A stretch of 64,000 bases of DNA from Thiocystis minor (lineage in GTDB: Bacteria; Pseudomonadota; Gammaproteobacteria; Chromatiales; Chromatiaceae), in contig NZ_NHSQ01000113.1 in NCBI RefSeq assembly GCF_016653465.1, positions 21,664 through 85,663 on the forward strand, in the 5' to 3' direction. Below the pieces are notes generated by a model. The model was not told the DNA's origin and did not search any database. It saw only the letters and a program-made list of their open reading frames with translations. Shown here one piece after another: positions 19,005 to 28,959 of this stretch. Numbering within the stretch: position 1 is the stretch's first letter; the number at the start of each line of letters is the position of its first letter. The position numbers and the translations under genes are program-made.

Positions 19005-21185
19005 ATGCTGACCATCCAACATCAATGGGTTCTGCGGGGCCCCAACCTCTGGGCGCATTTCCCGGTCATCGAACTGCGACTGGACCTGGGCGCAATCAAA
19101 GACACCTCGTCCGAGGAGATTCCGGGATTCAATGACCGGCTCAAATCCTGGTTGCCGTCGCTGATCGAGCACCGTTGTAGCGTCGGCGAACGGGGAGGCT
19201 TCTTTCAGCGGCTGGACCGGGGCACCTACATGGCGCATATCCTGGAGCATGTCTCGCTGGAACTGCAAACCCTGGCCGGTACCCCGGTGGGCTATGGTCG
19301 CGCCCGCGAAACCGACGATGAGGGCGTCTACAGGGTCGCCATCGAATACGCGGAAGAAGCACTGGGCCTGGCCGCGATCGCAGTGGCCCGCGAGTTGATC
19401 CTCGCCGCCATCCACGACGCCCCATTCGAGGTGACGGCTGAGCTGGAGCGTCTGCGCGACCTCTGCCATGAGGTTCGACTCGGTCCCAGCACCGCCGCCA
19501 TCGCCAAGGCCGCCCGCGCTCGCGGCATTCCCGTCCGCCGCCTGGGCTCCGAGAATCTGCTGCAACTGGGCTGGGGGTGCCGTCAGCGCCGCGCCTGGAC
19601 CGCCGAGACCGACCGCACCAGCGCCATCGCCGAATCCATCGCCCAGGACAAGGAATTGACCCGGATGCTGCTGCGCGCGGTCGGGGTGCCGGTCCCCGAG
19701 GGCCAGCCAGTCGCGACTGCGGAGGACGCCTGGCGGTTTGCCCAGGCGCTCGGCGCACCGGTCGTCGTGAAGCCGCGCTATGGCAACCACGGCCGTGGCG
19801 TCACCGCCAACCTGACTGGCCGCGAGCCGATCGAGGCGGCCTTTGCCGCTGCCCAGGAGGAAGGCTCGTCCATCCTTTGCGAGCGCTATATCCCAGGGGC
19901 GGATCATCGACTCCTGGTCGTGGGCGGGCGTCTGGTCGCCGCCGCTCTGCGCGAGCCGGCTCAGATCGTGGGCGACGGGCGTTCCTCGATTCAGGAGTTG
20001 GTCGATGCAACCAATCGCGATCCACGCCGGAGCGCCGGGCATGCCACGATGCTGAGTTTGATCGAGCTGGACGCGATCGCGCACGCGATGCTCGCCGAGC
20101 AGGGTCTGACCCCGGAGTCGGTCCCCGCCGCCGGGCAGCGGGTGCTGCTGCGTCGCAACGCCAATCTCAGCACCGGCGGAACCGCCGCGGACGTGACCGA
20201 CCGGGTCCACCCGGCGGTTGCCGCCCAGGCGCTGGAAGCGGCGCGGATGGTGGGCCTGGATCTGGCGGGGATCGACATCCTGGCCGCCGACATCGCGCGT
20301 CCCCTGGAGGAACAGGGTGGCGCCGTCGTCGAAGTCAATGCCGGTCCGGGACTGCGCATGCACCTGGAACCGTCCGCCGGGCAACCGCGCCCGGTGGGCG
20401 AGGCCGTCGTGGACCTGTTGTTTCCCGAGGATACCGACAGCCGCATTCCGCTGATCGCGGTCACTGGGGCCAGCGGCGCCGACTCGACCGCCCGGCTCAT
20501 CGCGCATCTGATCCAAGTTCAGGGCGACTTGGTGGGCCTGGCCACCCAGGATGGCATCCAGATCGGCGAGCGCCGCATCGATCCGCGCGACGGCTCCGGC
20601 CCCGAGGCGGCACGCACCCTGCTGATGCACCCGCGACTGGACGCGGCGGTCCTGGCGTTGGCGGCTGGCTCCATCCGGCGCGAGGGGCTGGGTTTCGACC
20701 GCTGCCGCGTCGGTGTCGTCACTCAGATCGGCGAGACGCTCCCCGTGGGACAACCCGGAATCGAAACGCTGGATGATCTGGTGCGCGTCAAACGCTGCGT
20801 CGTGGAGGCCGTCGCCCCGGACGGCTACTACGTCCTCAATGCGGACGATCCCCGCGTGGTCGGGATGGCGGAATCCTGTCGGGGCGCGCCGATCTGGTTT
20901 GCCAGCGGCCCGGAGATCCCGTCGGCGACTCCGGAGATTGGTCGAGATGACCGAGCCGTGTTGGAGCGGGACGGCTTGATCGTCCTCGCGACGGGCGAGG
21001 CGATGGAGCCCCTGTTGCCGCTAGGACAGGTTGCCTGGATCGAGCAAGGGCGGGAGCAACCCCGGATCCAGCCAATCCTGGCCGCGGTTGCCGCGGCCTG
21101 GGGCCTGGGGTTGTCTCCGGACGAGATGCGCGCGGGGCTGATGACGATCCCACCGTCATTTGGCCAAGCGACAGGGCCGGGGTGA
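19005..21185 (+). CDS. Cyanophycin-synthetase-like protein with intact ATP-grasp half and degenerate, truncated Mur-ligase half
   Basis: About 726 aa from the ATG at 19005 (AGGA six bases upstream, family-like start TIQHQWVLRGPNLWAHFPVIE); ATGs at 18930 and 18939 would add up to 25 residues. The ATP-grasp domain is complete: VVVKPRYGNHGRGV near residue 255, LCERYIPGADHRLLVVGG, NANLSTGG, and metal site VVEVNAGPGLRMHLEP near 440. The following Mur-like half has GASGADST where GTNGKTT belongs, so the P-loop lysine is gone. The protein stops shortly after the central domain, missing the Mur C-terminal domain. It should retain only the aspartate-adding activity and is exactly complementary to the preceding gene. 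Confidence 0.82.
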   Translation: MLTIQHQWVLRGPNLWAHFPVIELRLDLGAIKDTSSEEIPGFNDRLKSWLPSLIEHRCSVGERGGFFQRLDRGTYMAHILEHVSLELQTLAGTPVGYGRARETDDEGVYRVAIEYAEEALGLAAIAVARELILAAIHDAPFEVTAELERLRDLCHEVRLGPSTAAIAKAARARGIPVRRLGSENLLQLGWGCRQRRAWTAETDRTSAIAESIAQDKELTRMLLRAVGVPVPEGQPVATAEDAWRFAQALGAPVVVKPRYGNHGRGVTANLTGREPIEAAFAAAQEEGSSILCERYIPGADHRLLVVGGRLVAAALREPAQIVGDGRSSIQELVDATNRDPRRSAGHATMLSLIELDAIAHAMLAEQGLTPESVPAAGQRVLLRRNANLSTGGTAADVTDRVHPAVAAQALEAARMVGLDLAGIDILAADIARPLEEQGGAVVEVNAGPGLRMHLEPSAGQPRPVGEAVVDLLFPEDTDSRIPLIAVTGASGADSTARLIAHLIQVQGDLVGLATQDGIQIGERRIDPRDGSGPEAARTLLMHPRLDAAVLALAAGSIRREGLGFDRCRVGVVTQIGETLPVGQPGIETLDDLVRVKRCVVEAVAPDGYYVLNADDPRVVGMAESCRGAPIWFASGPEIPSATPEIGRDDRAVLERDGLIVLATGEAMEPLLPLGQVAWIEQGREQPRIQPILAAVAAAWGLGLSPDEMRAGLMTIPPSFGQATGPG

Positions 21186-21222
21186 CAAAACCGCCAGTCG
21201 GCGGTTGTCGAGACTCAAGACT

Positions 21223-23330
21223 CTATTTCAAAATCTGGAACAGATTGTTGAAATCGTCCGTCCAGGCGTTCAGTCCGGGAATCGGAGTCACCGGGGTGGA
21301 TGCCTGGAGGATGCCGGCCCGATCCAGCACCCCGGGATCGCGGGCGACCAGCATCCAGTCCGTGCGACGCTGGCTGGGGCCGTTCGGATCGTCGCGGATC
21401 AAGGCCGTCGCGAGACCCTTGACGCGGGCGATCTCCTGGACCACCGGCGGCATCCACAGGAAGCGGTTCGTGAGATGGAAGGCAATGATGCCATCCGCCT
21501 TGAGGTGGCGCAGATAGAGATCCATCGCCTCCGACGTGATCAGGTGGACCGGGACCGAGTCGCCGGAGAAGGCGTCGACCGCTAGCACGTCGAACCCCTG
21601 GGGCGATTCCTGCTCAAGCGAGAGTCGGGCATCGCCGAGCGCGGTCTCGATGCGCGCCTGGCTCTCGTCCATGAAGCTAAACTCGGCGCGCGCGAGTTCA
21701 AGCACCTGGGGGTTGATCTCATAGAAACGGTAGACATCCCCCGGTCGCCCGTACACCGCGAGGGTGCCGGTCCCGAGCCCGATCAATCCCACCTTTGCGC
21801 CCGAGGTGGCGGCGATGGCCCGTCCAATGCCCGAGGTGGGGCCATAATAGGTCGTCGGTAGCCGTCGGCGGTCGGGGGCGAGGAACTGCTCGCCATGTTT
21901 GATGGAGCCGTGATAGAGCTGGCGAACGTCATCGCGCGGATCCTGACGATGCGCGTCGACACTCTGCAGGGTGCCGTAGAAGTTGCGCGCGATGCGGCGG
22001 GTGCCGACAAGATCGTCCGTGACTTGCACGTAGAGAAAATAGCCGCACAGAGCCGCCAGCACGCCGGCCGCGCCCCGCGCCATCAGGCCCGTCGGCGTCC
22101 TGGCCTTGCCCGTGGCCGCGCCGTCGCCGGCTTGGGTTGGACGCAGCACGAACATGAGCAGCAGCGCGGCGAGGACGAGTCCGATGCCCAGCTCATAGTA
22201 GCCGGGGAGGACGCGCGGGGCGATCAGGGCAACGGCGATCCCTCCAAGCGCTCCGCCCAGCGCAAGCATGAGATAGAAGCGAGTGAGAGACCGGGGGGCT
22301 GTGCGAAGCCGCGCCAACTCGCCATGCAGGACCATGCAGAAGAAAAACAGACCTATGGCATAGAGCGGGATGGCGACCTTGATGTTGACCCCGATCGCGC
22401 TGTCCTGAAGCCCATCGGCGCACAGCAGGAGCAGAAGCGCCGCCACGGGCAGAAAAAAGGCGCGCCGGTACCAGCGGTCGCTCTCGAAACAGAGCACGAA
22501 GGTCAACAGATAGAGCGACAGCGGCAGTAGCCACAGGAAGGGAATCGCCGCCACGTTTTGGGTGATGTGGTTGGTAATGGCCAGGAGCAGCCAGGAACCC
22601 ATGGCCGAGAGACCGAGCCACAGCAGATAATCCCGGGGACGGGGATCCCAATCGCTCTCTGGCGCATGGCTGTGGGCATGGGTCGCCGGGGGCAGGCTGT
22701 GGGTGTGGCGCAGGAAGTACCAGGCCGAGCCTGTGCAGGACAACGCGAACAGAACATAGACGCCGGACCAGGCGTAGGCTTGGGTAGCCAGTCGCGCGTG
22801 CGGCTCGATGAGGAAGGGATAGCTCATCAGGGCGAGCAGTGACGCGAGGTTCGACAGCGAGAAATAGCGATAGACATGGGTTCCGATCTGGCTGCGCGCG
22901 ATCCATGATTGCAGAAGCGGTCCGGTGGTCGAGAGCAGAAAATAGGGCGGCCCGATGGTGGCGACCAGGAGTCCCAGGATCCACAGCGTCGGATCCGCCT
23001 CGCCGGTTGGCTTCCAGTGAGGGCTGGCCAAAATCGGCAGCAGGGTCAGACTGAGCGCAAGCAGGAGGACATGCACCTGCACCTGGCGGCGCGCGCTCAG
23101 GTGACGACCCAGTCCGCGTAGGCGTAGCCACCCAGGAGCGTGACCTGGAAGAACACCATGCAGACCGACCAAACCGCCGCCGATCCCCCGAACCAAGGCA
23201 GGATTTGCTTGGCGATCAGCGGCTGGACCAGAAACAGCAGAAAGGAGCTGGAGAAGATGGTCCCCGCGAAGAGGAGCTTTGAGCCTAGGCTATGCATGGG
23301 GGATGACTGGTTCCTCGTGAATTTGAGCAT
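21223..23330 (-). pseudogene. Fused MFS-type membrane / spermidine-synthase-like protein, split by a -1 frameshift
   Basis: Two overlapping frames form one protein of about 702 aa. The first (23330 down to a TGA at 23097-23099) encodes the first membrane spans (LLFAGTIFSSSFLLFLVQPL to GGYAYADWVV). The second continues directly with HLSARRQVQVHVLLLALSL through further spans, then a spermidine-synthase-like domain with GLIGLGTGTLAVYG, YEINPQVLELA, ALGDARLSL and DVLAVDAFSGDSVPVHL. One missing C near 23100-23105 accounts for the break. It could be a real mutation or a sequencing or assembly error. The family is common beside polyamine genes but poorly characterised; the active-site acids look intact, arguing for a recent or artefactual break. 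Confidence 0.8.
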
Positions 23331-23702
23331 GGAGCATCGGGTGTCAACAGGGGCGTTTCTCCGCTGTCGTTCGCTTTCGGCTCGGCCGTCTCCATGCTAC
23401 GCGATTATCGAATCTCAAACCGCTTCAGATGAGGAACGACGCATTGGCCAATGAGCACATTCCGGGCTGGGATCTGACTGGCGAGATCCAGCGATTGCAG
23501 TCCCTGATTCCCTGACACCATGTCCGCATCGTTTCTCGGATCGCTGCAGTGGGCGGGGGTTGAACACCGACGTTGTGCCCTGAGGTGGGCGATCATGGAT
23601 TGGATGATTTTCGAGATTCTCGCCCTCAATTAGGCTGCACCCAGTAAAAAGCCGAGGTTCCACCCGCGGCCATCCCTTTCATTCATCCAACGACTCACCA
23701 CA
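23331..23702. other. Intergenic region upstream of the RND efflux operon
   Basis: About 370 bases between the divergent MFS/spermidine-synthase-like gene and the efflux adaptor. Short open frames here have no ribosome site or recognisable family. It presumably holds both promoters; I see no clear regulator operator, RNA gene or terminator. Confidence 0.5.
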
Positions 23703-24884
23703 ATGCCGCGCCGTATTCTCCCGTTCATCATCCTGCTCGCCGGTCTTGGCGGCTTTTTTGCCCTCAAGGAAACCCGTCCCACTCCCAATCCCGTGGTGCC
23801 AACGGAGCGTATCTGGCGGGTCGCGGTCACTGCGGCCACGCCAGCGGATCACCGTCCAGTGCTCTCGCTGTTCGGTCGCGTGGAGGCGCCGGATCGGGTG
23901 CGCGCCGCCGCCCCGGTGGCTGGGCGACTGCTGGAAGTGCGCGTGCGCGACGGCGAACGGGTCAAGGCCGGCGCGGTGCTGGCGCGGCTCGATCCGCGCG
24001 ATCTGGAACCGCGCCGCCGGAAGGCCCAGGCCGAGGTCGAACAGGAGCGGCTGCGTCTGACCCACGACACCGAGGCGTTGGAACAGGAACGCGAGCTGCT
24101 GCGTCTGGCCGATGCCGCCGTCACGCGCGCCGATACGGTCCAATCCAAGAAACTGGGCTCCATCTCCAGCGTCGACGAGGCGCGCGAACAGCTCGCGCGG
24201 GCACGGCTCGCGGTGACATTGCGCGAGCAGTCGATCGCCGAACACCCGTCCCGGCTCGCGTCGCTGAAGGCGACGCTGGCCGAGGCCGAGCGCGATGCCG
24301 CGCGCGGCGAGATCCTGGCGCCCTTCGCCGCGCGCATCGGCGTGGTCGAGGCGGCGGCGGGCGATCAGCTCCAGGCCAATCAGACCATTCTCACGATCGT
24401 CCCGCTCGATGGACTCTATCTGCGCGCCAAGATCCCGGGCGTCTATGGCGAGGAACTGCGCCAGGCGCTGAACGCCGGCGAACGCCTGACCGCCCACGGC
24501 CAGCATGCCGGTAAAGACCTGACGGCGGTGCTGGAACGGCTCGCCGGCGAGGCCGACGCACGCGGGGTCGACGCCCTGCTGCGGCTCGACGCCGGCGCCG
24601 ACCTCCCGCTCGGCGCCTTCGTCAATCTGCGTCTGGAACGCCCGCCGGCGCCCGATACCGTCGCCCTGCCCTTCTCGGCGCTGCATGGCGGCGACCGCAT
24701 CTTCGCGGTGGACGACGGCCGGCTGCGCGGGATCGCGGTCGAGCGGATCGGCGAAGTCGGCGGCGACACGACCGAGGCGGGACAGGTGCTGGTCCGCGCG
24801 CCCGAGCTGACGCCGGGGACGCCGGTGATGGTCACGCATCTCCCCAATGCGCTCGACAGCCTCAAGGTGGAGACCATCCAGTGA
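23703..24884 (+). CDS. RND efflux periplasmic adaptor (HlyD/MFP family)
   Basis: 393 aa with an N-terminal membrane anchor (ILPFIILLAGLGGFFAL). The lipoyl half-motifs follow (GRVEAPDRVRAAAPVAGRLLEVRVRDGERVKAGAVLARLD split around a long coiled-coil hairpin), with the second half at ILAPFAARIGVVEAAAGDQLQANQTI, then a beta-barrel and membrane-proximal domain. It bridges the inner-membrane RND pump to an outer-membrane channel. The stop overlaps the GTG start of the pump gene. No outer-membrane factor is encoded next to it, so a TolC-like protein from elsewhere is probably used. Confidence 0.9.
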   Translation: MPRRILPFIILLAGLGGFFALKETRPTPNPVVPTERIWRVAVTAATPADHRPVLSLFGRVEAPDRVRAAAPVAGRLLEVRVRDGERVKAGAVLARLDPRDLEPRRRKAQAEVEQERLRLTHDTEALEQERELLRLADAAVTRADTVQSKKLGSISSVDEAREQLARARLAVTLREQSIAEHPSRLASLKATLAEAERDAARGEILAPFAARIGVVEAAAGDQLQANQTILTIVPLDGLYLRAKIPGVYGEELRQALNAGERLTAHGQHAGKDLTAVLERLAGEADARGVDALLRLDAGADLPLGAFVNLRLERPPAPDTVALPFSALHGGDRIFAVDDGRLRGIAVERIGEVGGDTTEAGQVLVRAPELTPGTPVMVTHLPNALDSLKVETIQ

Positions 24885-27800
24885 GCGATGGATTGATCGC
24901 GGTCTTCGCCCGTCACCGGCTGCTCGCCAACCTGCTGATGATCATGATCTTCATCCTGGGCGGGATCAGTCTGACCCGGATGAACATCCAGTTCTTTCCG
25001 ACCTTCGCACTGGACATCATCTCGGTACGGGTGGTCTGGAGCGGGGCAGCGGCCGAGGACGTGGAAAACGGCATCCTGATCCCATTGGAAGAACGGCTGA
25101 AAACCATCGACGGTCTGAAAAAAATCACCTCGACCGCCGCCCAGGGCATCGCCAGTCTGTCGCTGGAGTTGCAGGAGGACACCGATCCGCTGCTCGCGCT
25201 GGACCAGACGCGCCAGCGCGTGTCCGAGTTCCGCAACCTGCCCCAGGACGCCGAAACCCCGCAGATCAGCCGCGTCTCGCGCTACGATTCGGTCGCCCGT
25301 TTGTTGGTCTCTGGACCCAGTCTCGCCGACCTGCGCCCTTGGGTGCGTCAGTTCGAGCGCGAACTCCTGGCGCGCGGGATCGACCGAATCGACATCAGCG
25401 GGCTGCCCGAGGAACGCATCGCCATCGAGGTGTCGGGGCGGACCCTGGAGAGCCTGAAACTTTCGCTGGACGGCATCGGCGAACAGGTCGCCCGGCTTGC
25501 CCGCGACATCCCCTCCGGCCTCGCCGGCGACGCCGACGGCGCGCGCGAACTGCGCAGTCTGGAGCAGCGCCGCGATCCGGTGGACTTCGAGGATCTGGCG
25601 ATCGTCAGCGACGAGCGCGGTCTGGTGCGCCTGGGGGATGTCGCGACCATCGTGCGCGAGGCGCGTCCCGCCAGTCTGCAACTGACCGAGATCGCCCTGG
25701 ACGCGACGCCGGGACCGAATCGCGAAAACGCCCCCGCCACGGTGGAGATCTTGGTCCAGCGCGCCGAGAACGGCAATTCGCTGACCGCCGCGCGGATCTT
25801 CGAGGAATGGCTTGCGGACACCCGGCCCACGCTCCCGCCCGCGCTCGAACTCACCATCTTCGACGCCCAATGGGAACCGATCCGGGACCGCATCGACCTG
25901 CTGATCCGCAACGGTCTCCAGGGCTTCACCCTGGTGCTGCTACTGCTCTTTCTCTTTCTGCCCGGACGGGTGGCCTTCTGGGTCGCGATGGGCATCCCGA
26001 CCGCCTATCTCGCCGCGCTAACCCTGCTCTGGGCCTTTGGCGGCACCATCAACATGATCAGCCTCTTCGGACTGCTGCTGACGCTCGGCATCATCGACGA
26101 CGACGCCATCGTGATCGGCGAGCATGCCGAGGCGCGGTTTCGCGCCGGTCTGGCGCCCGCCGAGGCCGCGATCGCCGGCGCGCGACGCATGTTCTGGCCG
26201 GTGGTCGCCTCGGCCCTGACCACGGTGGCCGCCTTCCTGCCGCTGATGGTGGTCGGCGGCATCATGGGCAACATCCTGGGCGACATCCCCTTCGTCGCCA
26301 TGATGGTCCTGCTCGCCTCGCTGCTGGAGGTCTTCCTGATCATGCCGGCCCACCTGCGCGCCGCCTTCGCCCATCACGCCGAGGCGACGATTCCGCGCTG
26401 GCGCCAGCGGGTGAACGCCGGCTTCGATCATTTTCGCGATGGACTCTACCGACCGTTGGTGACCGCGGCGGTGCGCTGGCGTGGCGTCACCGTCAGCGCG
26501 GTGGCGGTGCTGATGCTGCTGGCGGTCGGACTGCTCGCCGGCGGGCGCATCCAGTTCGTCTTCTTCCCGACCCCCGAATCGCAGATCGTCTTCGCCAACG
26601 CCACCTTTGTCGCCGGCACCCCGCGTGAGCAGAGCGCGGCCTTTCTCGGCGAAATGGAACGGGCGCTGCGCGAGACCGAACAGACGCTCGGCGGCAACCT
26701 GGTCGAGGCGGCGGTCGCCCGTCTGGGCAGCACGGTCGCGGTGGAGGCCGGCTCCGGCGCCCAAGGCGATCAACTGGCCGCGATCCTGCTGCAACTGGTG
26801 CCTTCCGAGCGTCGCGAGGTTCGCAACGAGACCTTTCTCGCCGCCTGGCGCGAGGCGATCCGGATGCCGGCCGGGCTGGAGAATCTGGTCATCTCCGCGC
26901 GCCGCGCCGGCCCGCCGGGACGCGATCTCACGGTGCGCCTGACCGGCGACGACGCCATCCGTCTCAAGGCCGCAGCGCTGGAACTGGCGCAGAGCCTGGA
27001 AAGCGTCCCCGGCGTCTCGGACATGCTTGACGACATGCCCTTCGGGCGCGAGCAGTTGATCTACCGGCTGACCCCGGCCGGACAGGCGCTCGGCCTGACC
27101 ACCGAGCTGCTGGGCCGGCAACTGCGCGCCGCTTTCGACGGCCATCTGGCGCAACTGGTCCAGGTCGGACAGGACGAGCTGGAGGTGCGGGTGCTGCTCC
27201 CGCGCGGCGAACGCACCCGGCTCGATGCGCTGGAACAACTGCTGATTCGCGCCCCGGACGGCGCCTTCGTCCCGCTCGCCACGGTCGCCCGCTGGGAATC
27301 CCGGCGCGGGTTCGAGACGCTGCGTCACGCCGCCGGACGCCTGGCGGTCGAGGTCTCGGCCGATGTCAACCGCGCCCTGAGCACCCCGGACAATGTGCGC
27401 GAGGCGCTGGAGCGCGAACTGCTGCCCAAGCTCGCCGATGACTACGGGATCGAGTACAGCTTCGAGGGCCGCGCCGCCGATCAGCGCGAGACCCTGGGCG
27501 ACATGCGCCTCGGGCTGATGTTGGGGCTGGGCCTGATCTATCTGATCCTGGCGGCGGTCTTTGCGAGCTGGGGCTGGCCGCTGGTGGTCATGACCGCGAT
27601 CCCGCTGGGTCTGGTCGGGGCGATTACCGGACACTGGTTGCTGGGGCTGGATCTGACCCTGCTGTCGCTGTTCGGACTGTTCGGACTGTCCGGGATCGTG
27701 GTCAACAACGCCATCATCCTGGTCAGCATGTATCACGAGCTGCGCGAGACCGGGATGGCGGTCGACGAGGCGCTGGTCGAGGCCGCCACCTCGCGGCTGC

Positions 27801-28060
27801 GGGCGATGCTGCTGACCTCCGCGACCACCGTGGTCGGTCTGGGACCGCTGATCTTCGAGACCAGTCTCCAGGCGCAATTTCTGATTCCGATGGCGGTTTC
27901 GCTGGCCTTTGGCGTCGGCTTCTCCACCATCCTGGTGCTCATCTTCACGCCGGCGCTGCTGTCATTGCACGAGAGTTTGCATCAGCGGATGGGGCGGGTG
28001 TGGGACTGGATGCTCGATCGACCCGCGGCGGCAACGCTTTCCGCGCGAAGCGATCCGTAA
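24881..28060 (+). CDS. RND efflux permease (AcrB/MdtB-like)
   Basis: 1059 aa inner-membrane proton-driven pump of normal RND length. The N-terminal span LLANLLMIMIFILGGISL is followed by a porter domain (VRVVWSGAAAEDVENGI), the span-4 proton-relay region LGIIDDDAIVIGEHAEARF with paired aspartates, a second porter domain, and the C-terminal LFGLFGLSGIVVNNAIILVSMY. Sequence does not tell drug from metal or lipid substrates; the absence of HME-type charged residues argues against a CusA-type metal pump. GTG start inside the adaptor stop. Confidence 0.92.
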   Translation: MSDGLIAVFARHRLLANLLMIMIFILGGISLTRMNIQFFPTFALDIISVRVVWSGAAAEDVENGILIPLEERLKTIDGLKKITSTAAQGIASLSLELQEDTDPLLALDQTRQRVSEFRNLPQDAETPQISRVSRYDSVARLLVSGPSLADLRPWVRQFERELLARGIDRIDISGLPEERIAIEVSGRTLESLKLSLDGIGEQVARLARDIPSGLAGDADGARELRSLEQRRDPVDFEDLAIVSDERGLVRLGDVATIVREARPASLQLTEIALDATPGPNRENAPATVEILVQRAENGNSLTAARIFEEWLADTRPTLPPALELTIFDAQWEPIRDRIDLLIRNGLQGFTLVLLLLFLFLPGRVAFWVAMGIPTAYLAALTLLWAFGGTINMISLFGLLLTLGIIDDDAIVIGEHAEARFRAGLAPAEAAIAGARRMFWPVVASALTTVAAFLPLMVVGGIMGNILGDIPFVAMMVLLASLLEVFLIMPAHLRAAFAHHAEATIPRWRQRVNAGFDHFRDGLYRPLVTAAVRWRGVTVSAVAVLMLLAVGLLAGGRIQFVFFPTPESQIVFANATFVAGTPREQSAAFLGEMERALRETEQTLGGNLVEAAVARLGSTVAVEAGSGAQGDQLAAILLQLVPSERREVRNETFLAAWREAIRMPAGLENLVISARRAGPPGRDLTVRLTGDDAIRLKAAALELAQSLESVPGVSDMLDDMPFGREQLIYRLTPAGQALGLTTELLGRQLRAAFDGHLAQLVQVGQDELEVRVLLPRGERTRLDALEQLLIRAPDGAFVPLATVARWESRRGFETLRHAAGRLAVEVSADVNRALSTPDNVREALERELLPKLADDYGIEYSFEGRAADQRETLGDMRLGLMLGLGLIYLILAAVFASWGWPLVVMTAIPLGLVGAITGHWLLGLDLTLLSLFGLFGLSGIVVNNAIILVSMYHELRETGMAVDEALVEAATSRLRAMLLTSATTVVGLGPLIFETSLQAQFLIPMAVSLAFGVGFSTILVLIFTPALLSLHESLHQRMGRVWDWMLDRPAAATLSARSDP

Positions 28061-28074
28061 CCGGACGACGGTGG

Positions 28075-28180
28075 CCGGGCGCCTTGCCTTGCTTCAATGA
28101 ATCCGTTGAAGATGCCGTGTCGCGGCCCTGGATCCGTGCTCGGCTGGCGGCGGATTGCGCCGCACTCAACTCGGAATGAA
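28075..28180. repeat. Imperfect direct repeat, left copy
   Basis: About 105 bases that realign with 29060-29163. Shared blocks include GCCGGGCGCC-like ends, ATCCGT(T/C)GAAGATGC, GTGTCGCGGCCCTG, and TGCGCCGC(A/G)CTCAAC followed by GGAATGAA. Overall identity by eye is roughly 75-80 percent with small gaps. The pair flanks the coiled-coil nuclease-fold gene and its REPIN. Confidence 0.75.
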
Positions 28181-28203
28181 ATCTGTCGCTTGTAAGAGCG
28201 TCA

Positions 28204-28220
28204 GGTACGCGATGCGTACC
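28204..28220. terminator. Perfect 7-bp hairpin directly after the coiled-coil gene
   Basis: GGTACGC-GAT-GCGTACC lies immediately downstream of the stop codon of the minus-strand gene (stop at 28221-28223). There is no T-run, so it is a weak terminator candidate or a small palindromic element. Confidence 0.4.
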
Positions 28221-28889
28221 CTACCAAACGGCGGGGGCGAATCCCGCCGGATTGCGGACTTCGACCTGTTCGCCGTTCTGGCACAGGACGTAGAAGCCCT
28301 GGGCCATCGCGTAGTCGGCCACCGACGGCGAGACCACCATGCCGGCCACCGCGCCCATCACCCGGTGGTCCTTGTACAACGGCAGAACCCGCTTGAGCTT
28401 CGCAAGCCGCGCCACATGCGCATCCACATGCTCCACCGTCAGCTTGCTTTTGCACTCCACACCCACCAGGGCGCCATCGTTGACCACCAGCAGATCGATT
28501 TCCAAGGCTTCGCCATCGCGCTTGGCCGAGACGCCGGGGTACACCGCATGCACCTCGATGCCCTGAGCACGGAATAGCCGCACCACCGCCGGCGCCACCA
28601 AGTGCTCGACGAACTCGCCGAGCCGATTGACCAACTCGCCCAGATTCTTTGACAGTTGCTTGACCAGACGGTCGGTTTCCTGAAAACGGCGGTCGGTTTC
28701 CTGAAAACGGCGGTCGGTTTCCCGCGACCTTTCCTGCATTAATCGCTCGGTTTCCCGCGACGATTCCTGAATTAATCGCTCGGTTTCCCGCGACGATTCC
28801 TTCATTAAGCGTTCGGTTTCCTGAAATTTGCGGTCGCTTTCCTGAAACAACCGCCAGACATCCTCAAGGGTCGGATTGGCAAGTGACAT
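28221..28889 (-). CDS. DUF3782-like coiled-coil protein with PD-(D/E)XK nuclease-fold C-terminus
   Basis: About 222 aa. The start at 28889 (SLANPTLEDVWRLFQESD) matches the family. A long N-terminal coiled coil is built from 7-residue (ETDRRFQ) and 11-residue (ESSRETERLMK-like) repeats. After FVEHLVAPAVVRLF comes a nuclease-like core with EIDLLVVNDGALVGVECKSKL, the D...E-x-K pattern of PD-(D/E)XK enzymes. The family is widespread but has no established function; nuclease activity is inference. It is flanked by direct repeats and next to a REPIN, so it may have been inserted in front of uppP. Confidence 0.75.
   Translation of the reverse strand: MSLANPTLEDVWRLFQESDRKFQETERLMKESSRETERLIQESSRETERLMQERSRETDRRFQETDRRFQETDRLVKQLSKNLGELVNRLGEFVEHLVAPAVVRLFRAQGIEVHAVYPGVSAKRDGEALEIDLLVVNDGALVGVECKSKLTVEHVDAHVARLAKLKRVLPLYKDHRVMGAVAGMVVSPSVADYAMAQGFYVLCQNGEQVEVRNPAGFAPAVW
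28670..28845. repeat. In-frame coding repeats (21-bp and 33-bp units) in the coiled-coil gene
   Basis: Two tandem copies plus a partial third of a 21-base unit (GGTCGGTTTCCTGAAAACGG plus C) run from 28670. Further along are near-identical 33-base units containing CGGTTTCCCGCGACGATTCC. All lengths are multiples of three, so copy-number change would lengthen or shorten the coiled coil without shifting frame. Confidence 0.9.
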
Positions 28890-28959
28890 GGCCTGGATTC
28901 CTCTCGACATTCAATTGGTTTGAAGCTCGGCAGTTCTCATTTTAGCGTCATCCGCCGCC

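Noticed and set aside
21895..22530. 211-residue plus-strand open frame inside the MFS/spermidine-synthase gene
   Set aside because: Shadow frame; the minus strand carries clear membrane spans and methyltransferase-like motifs.
26018..27877. 619-residue minus-strand open frame
   Set aside because: Antisense to the RND pump; low-complexity composition without family motifs.
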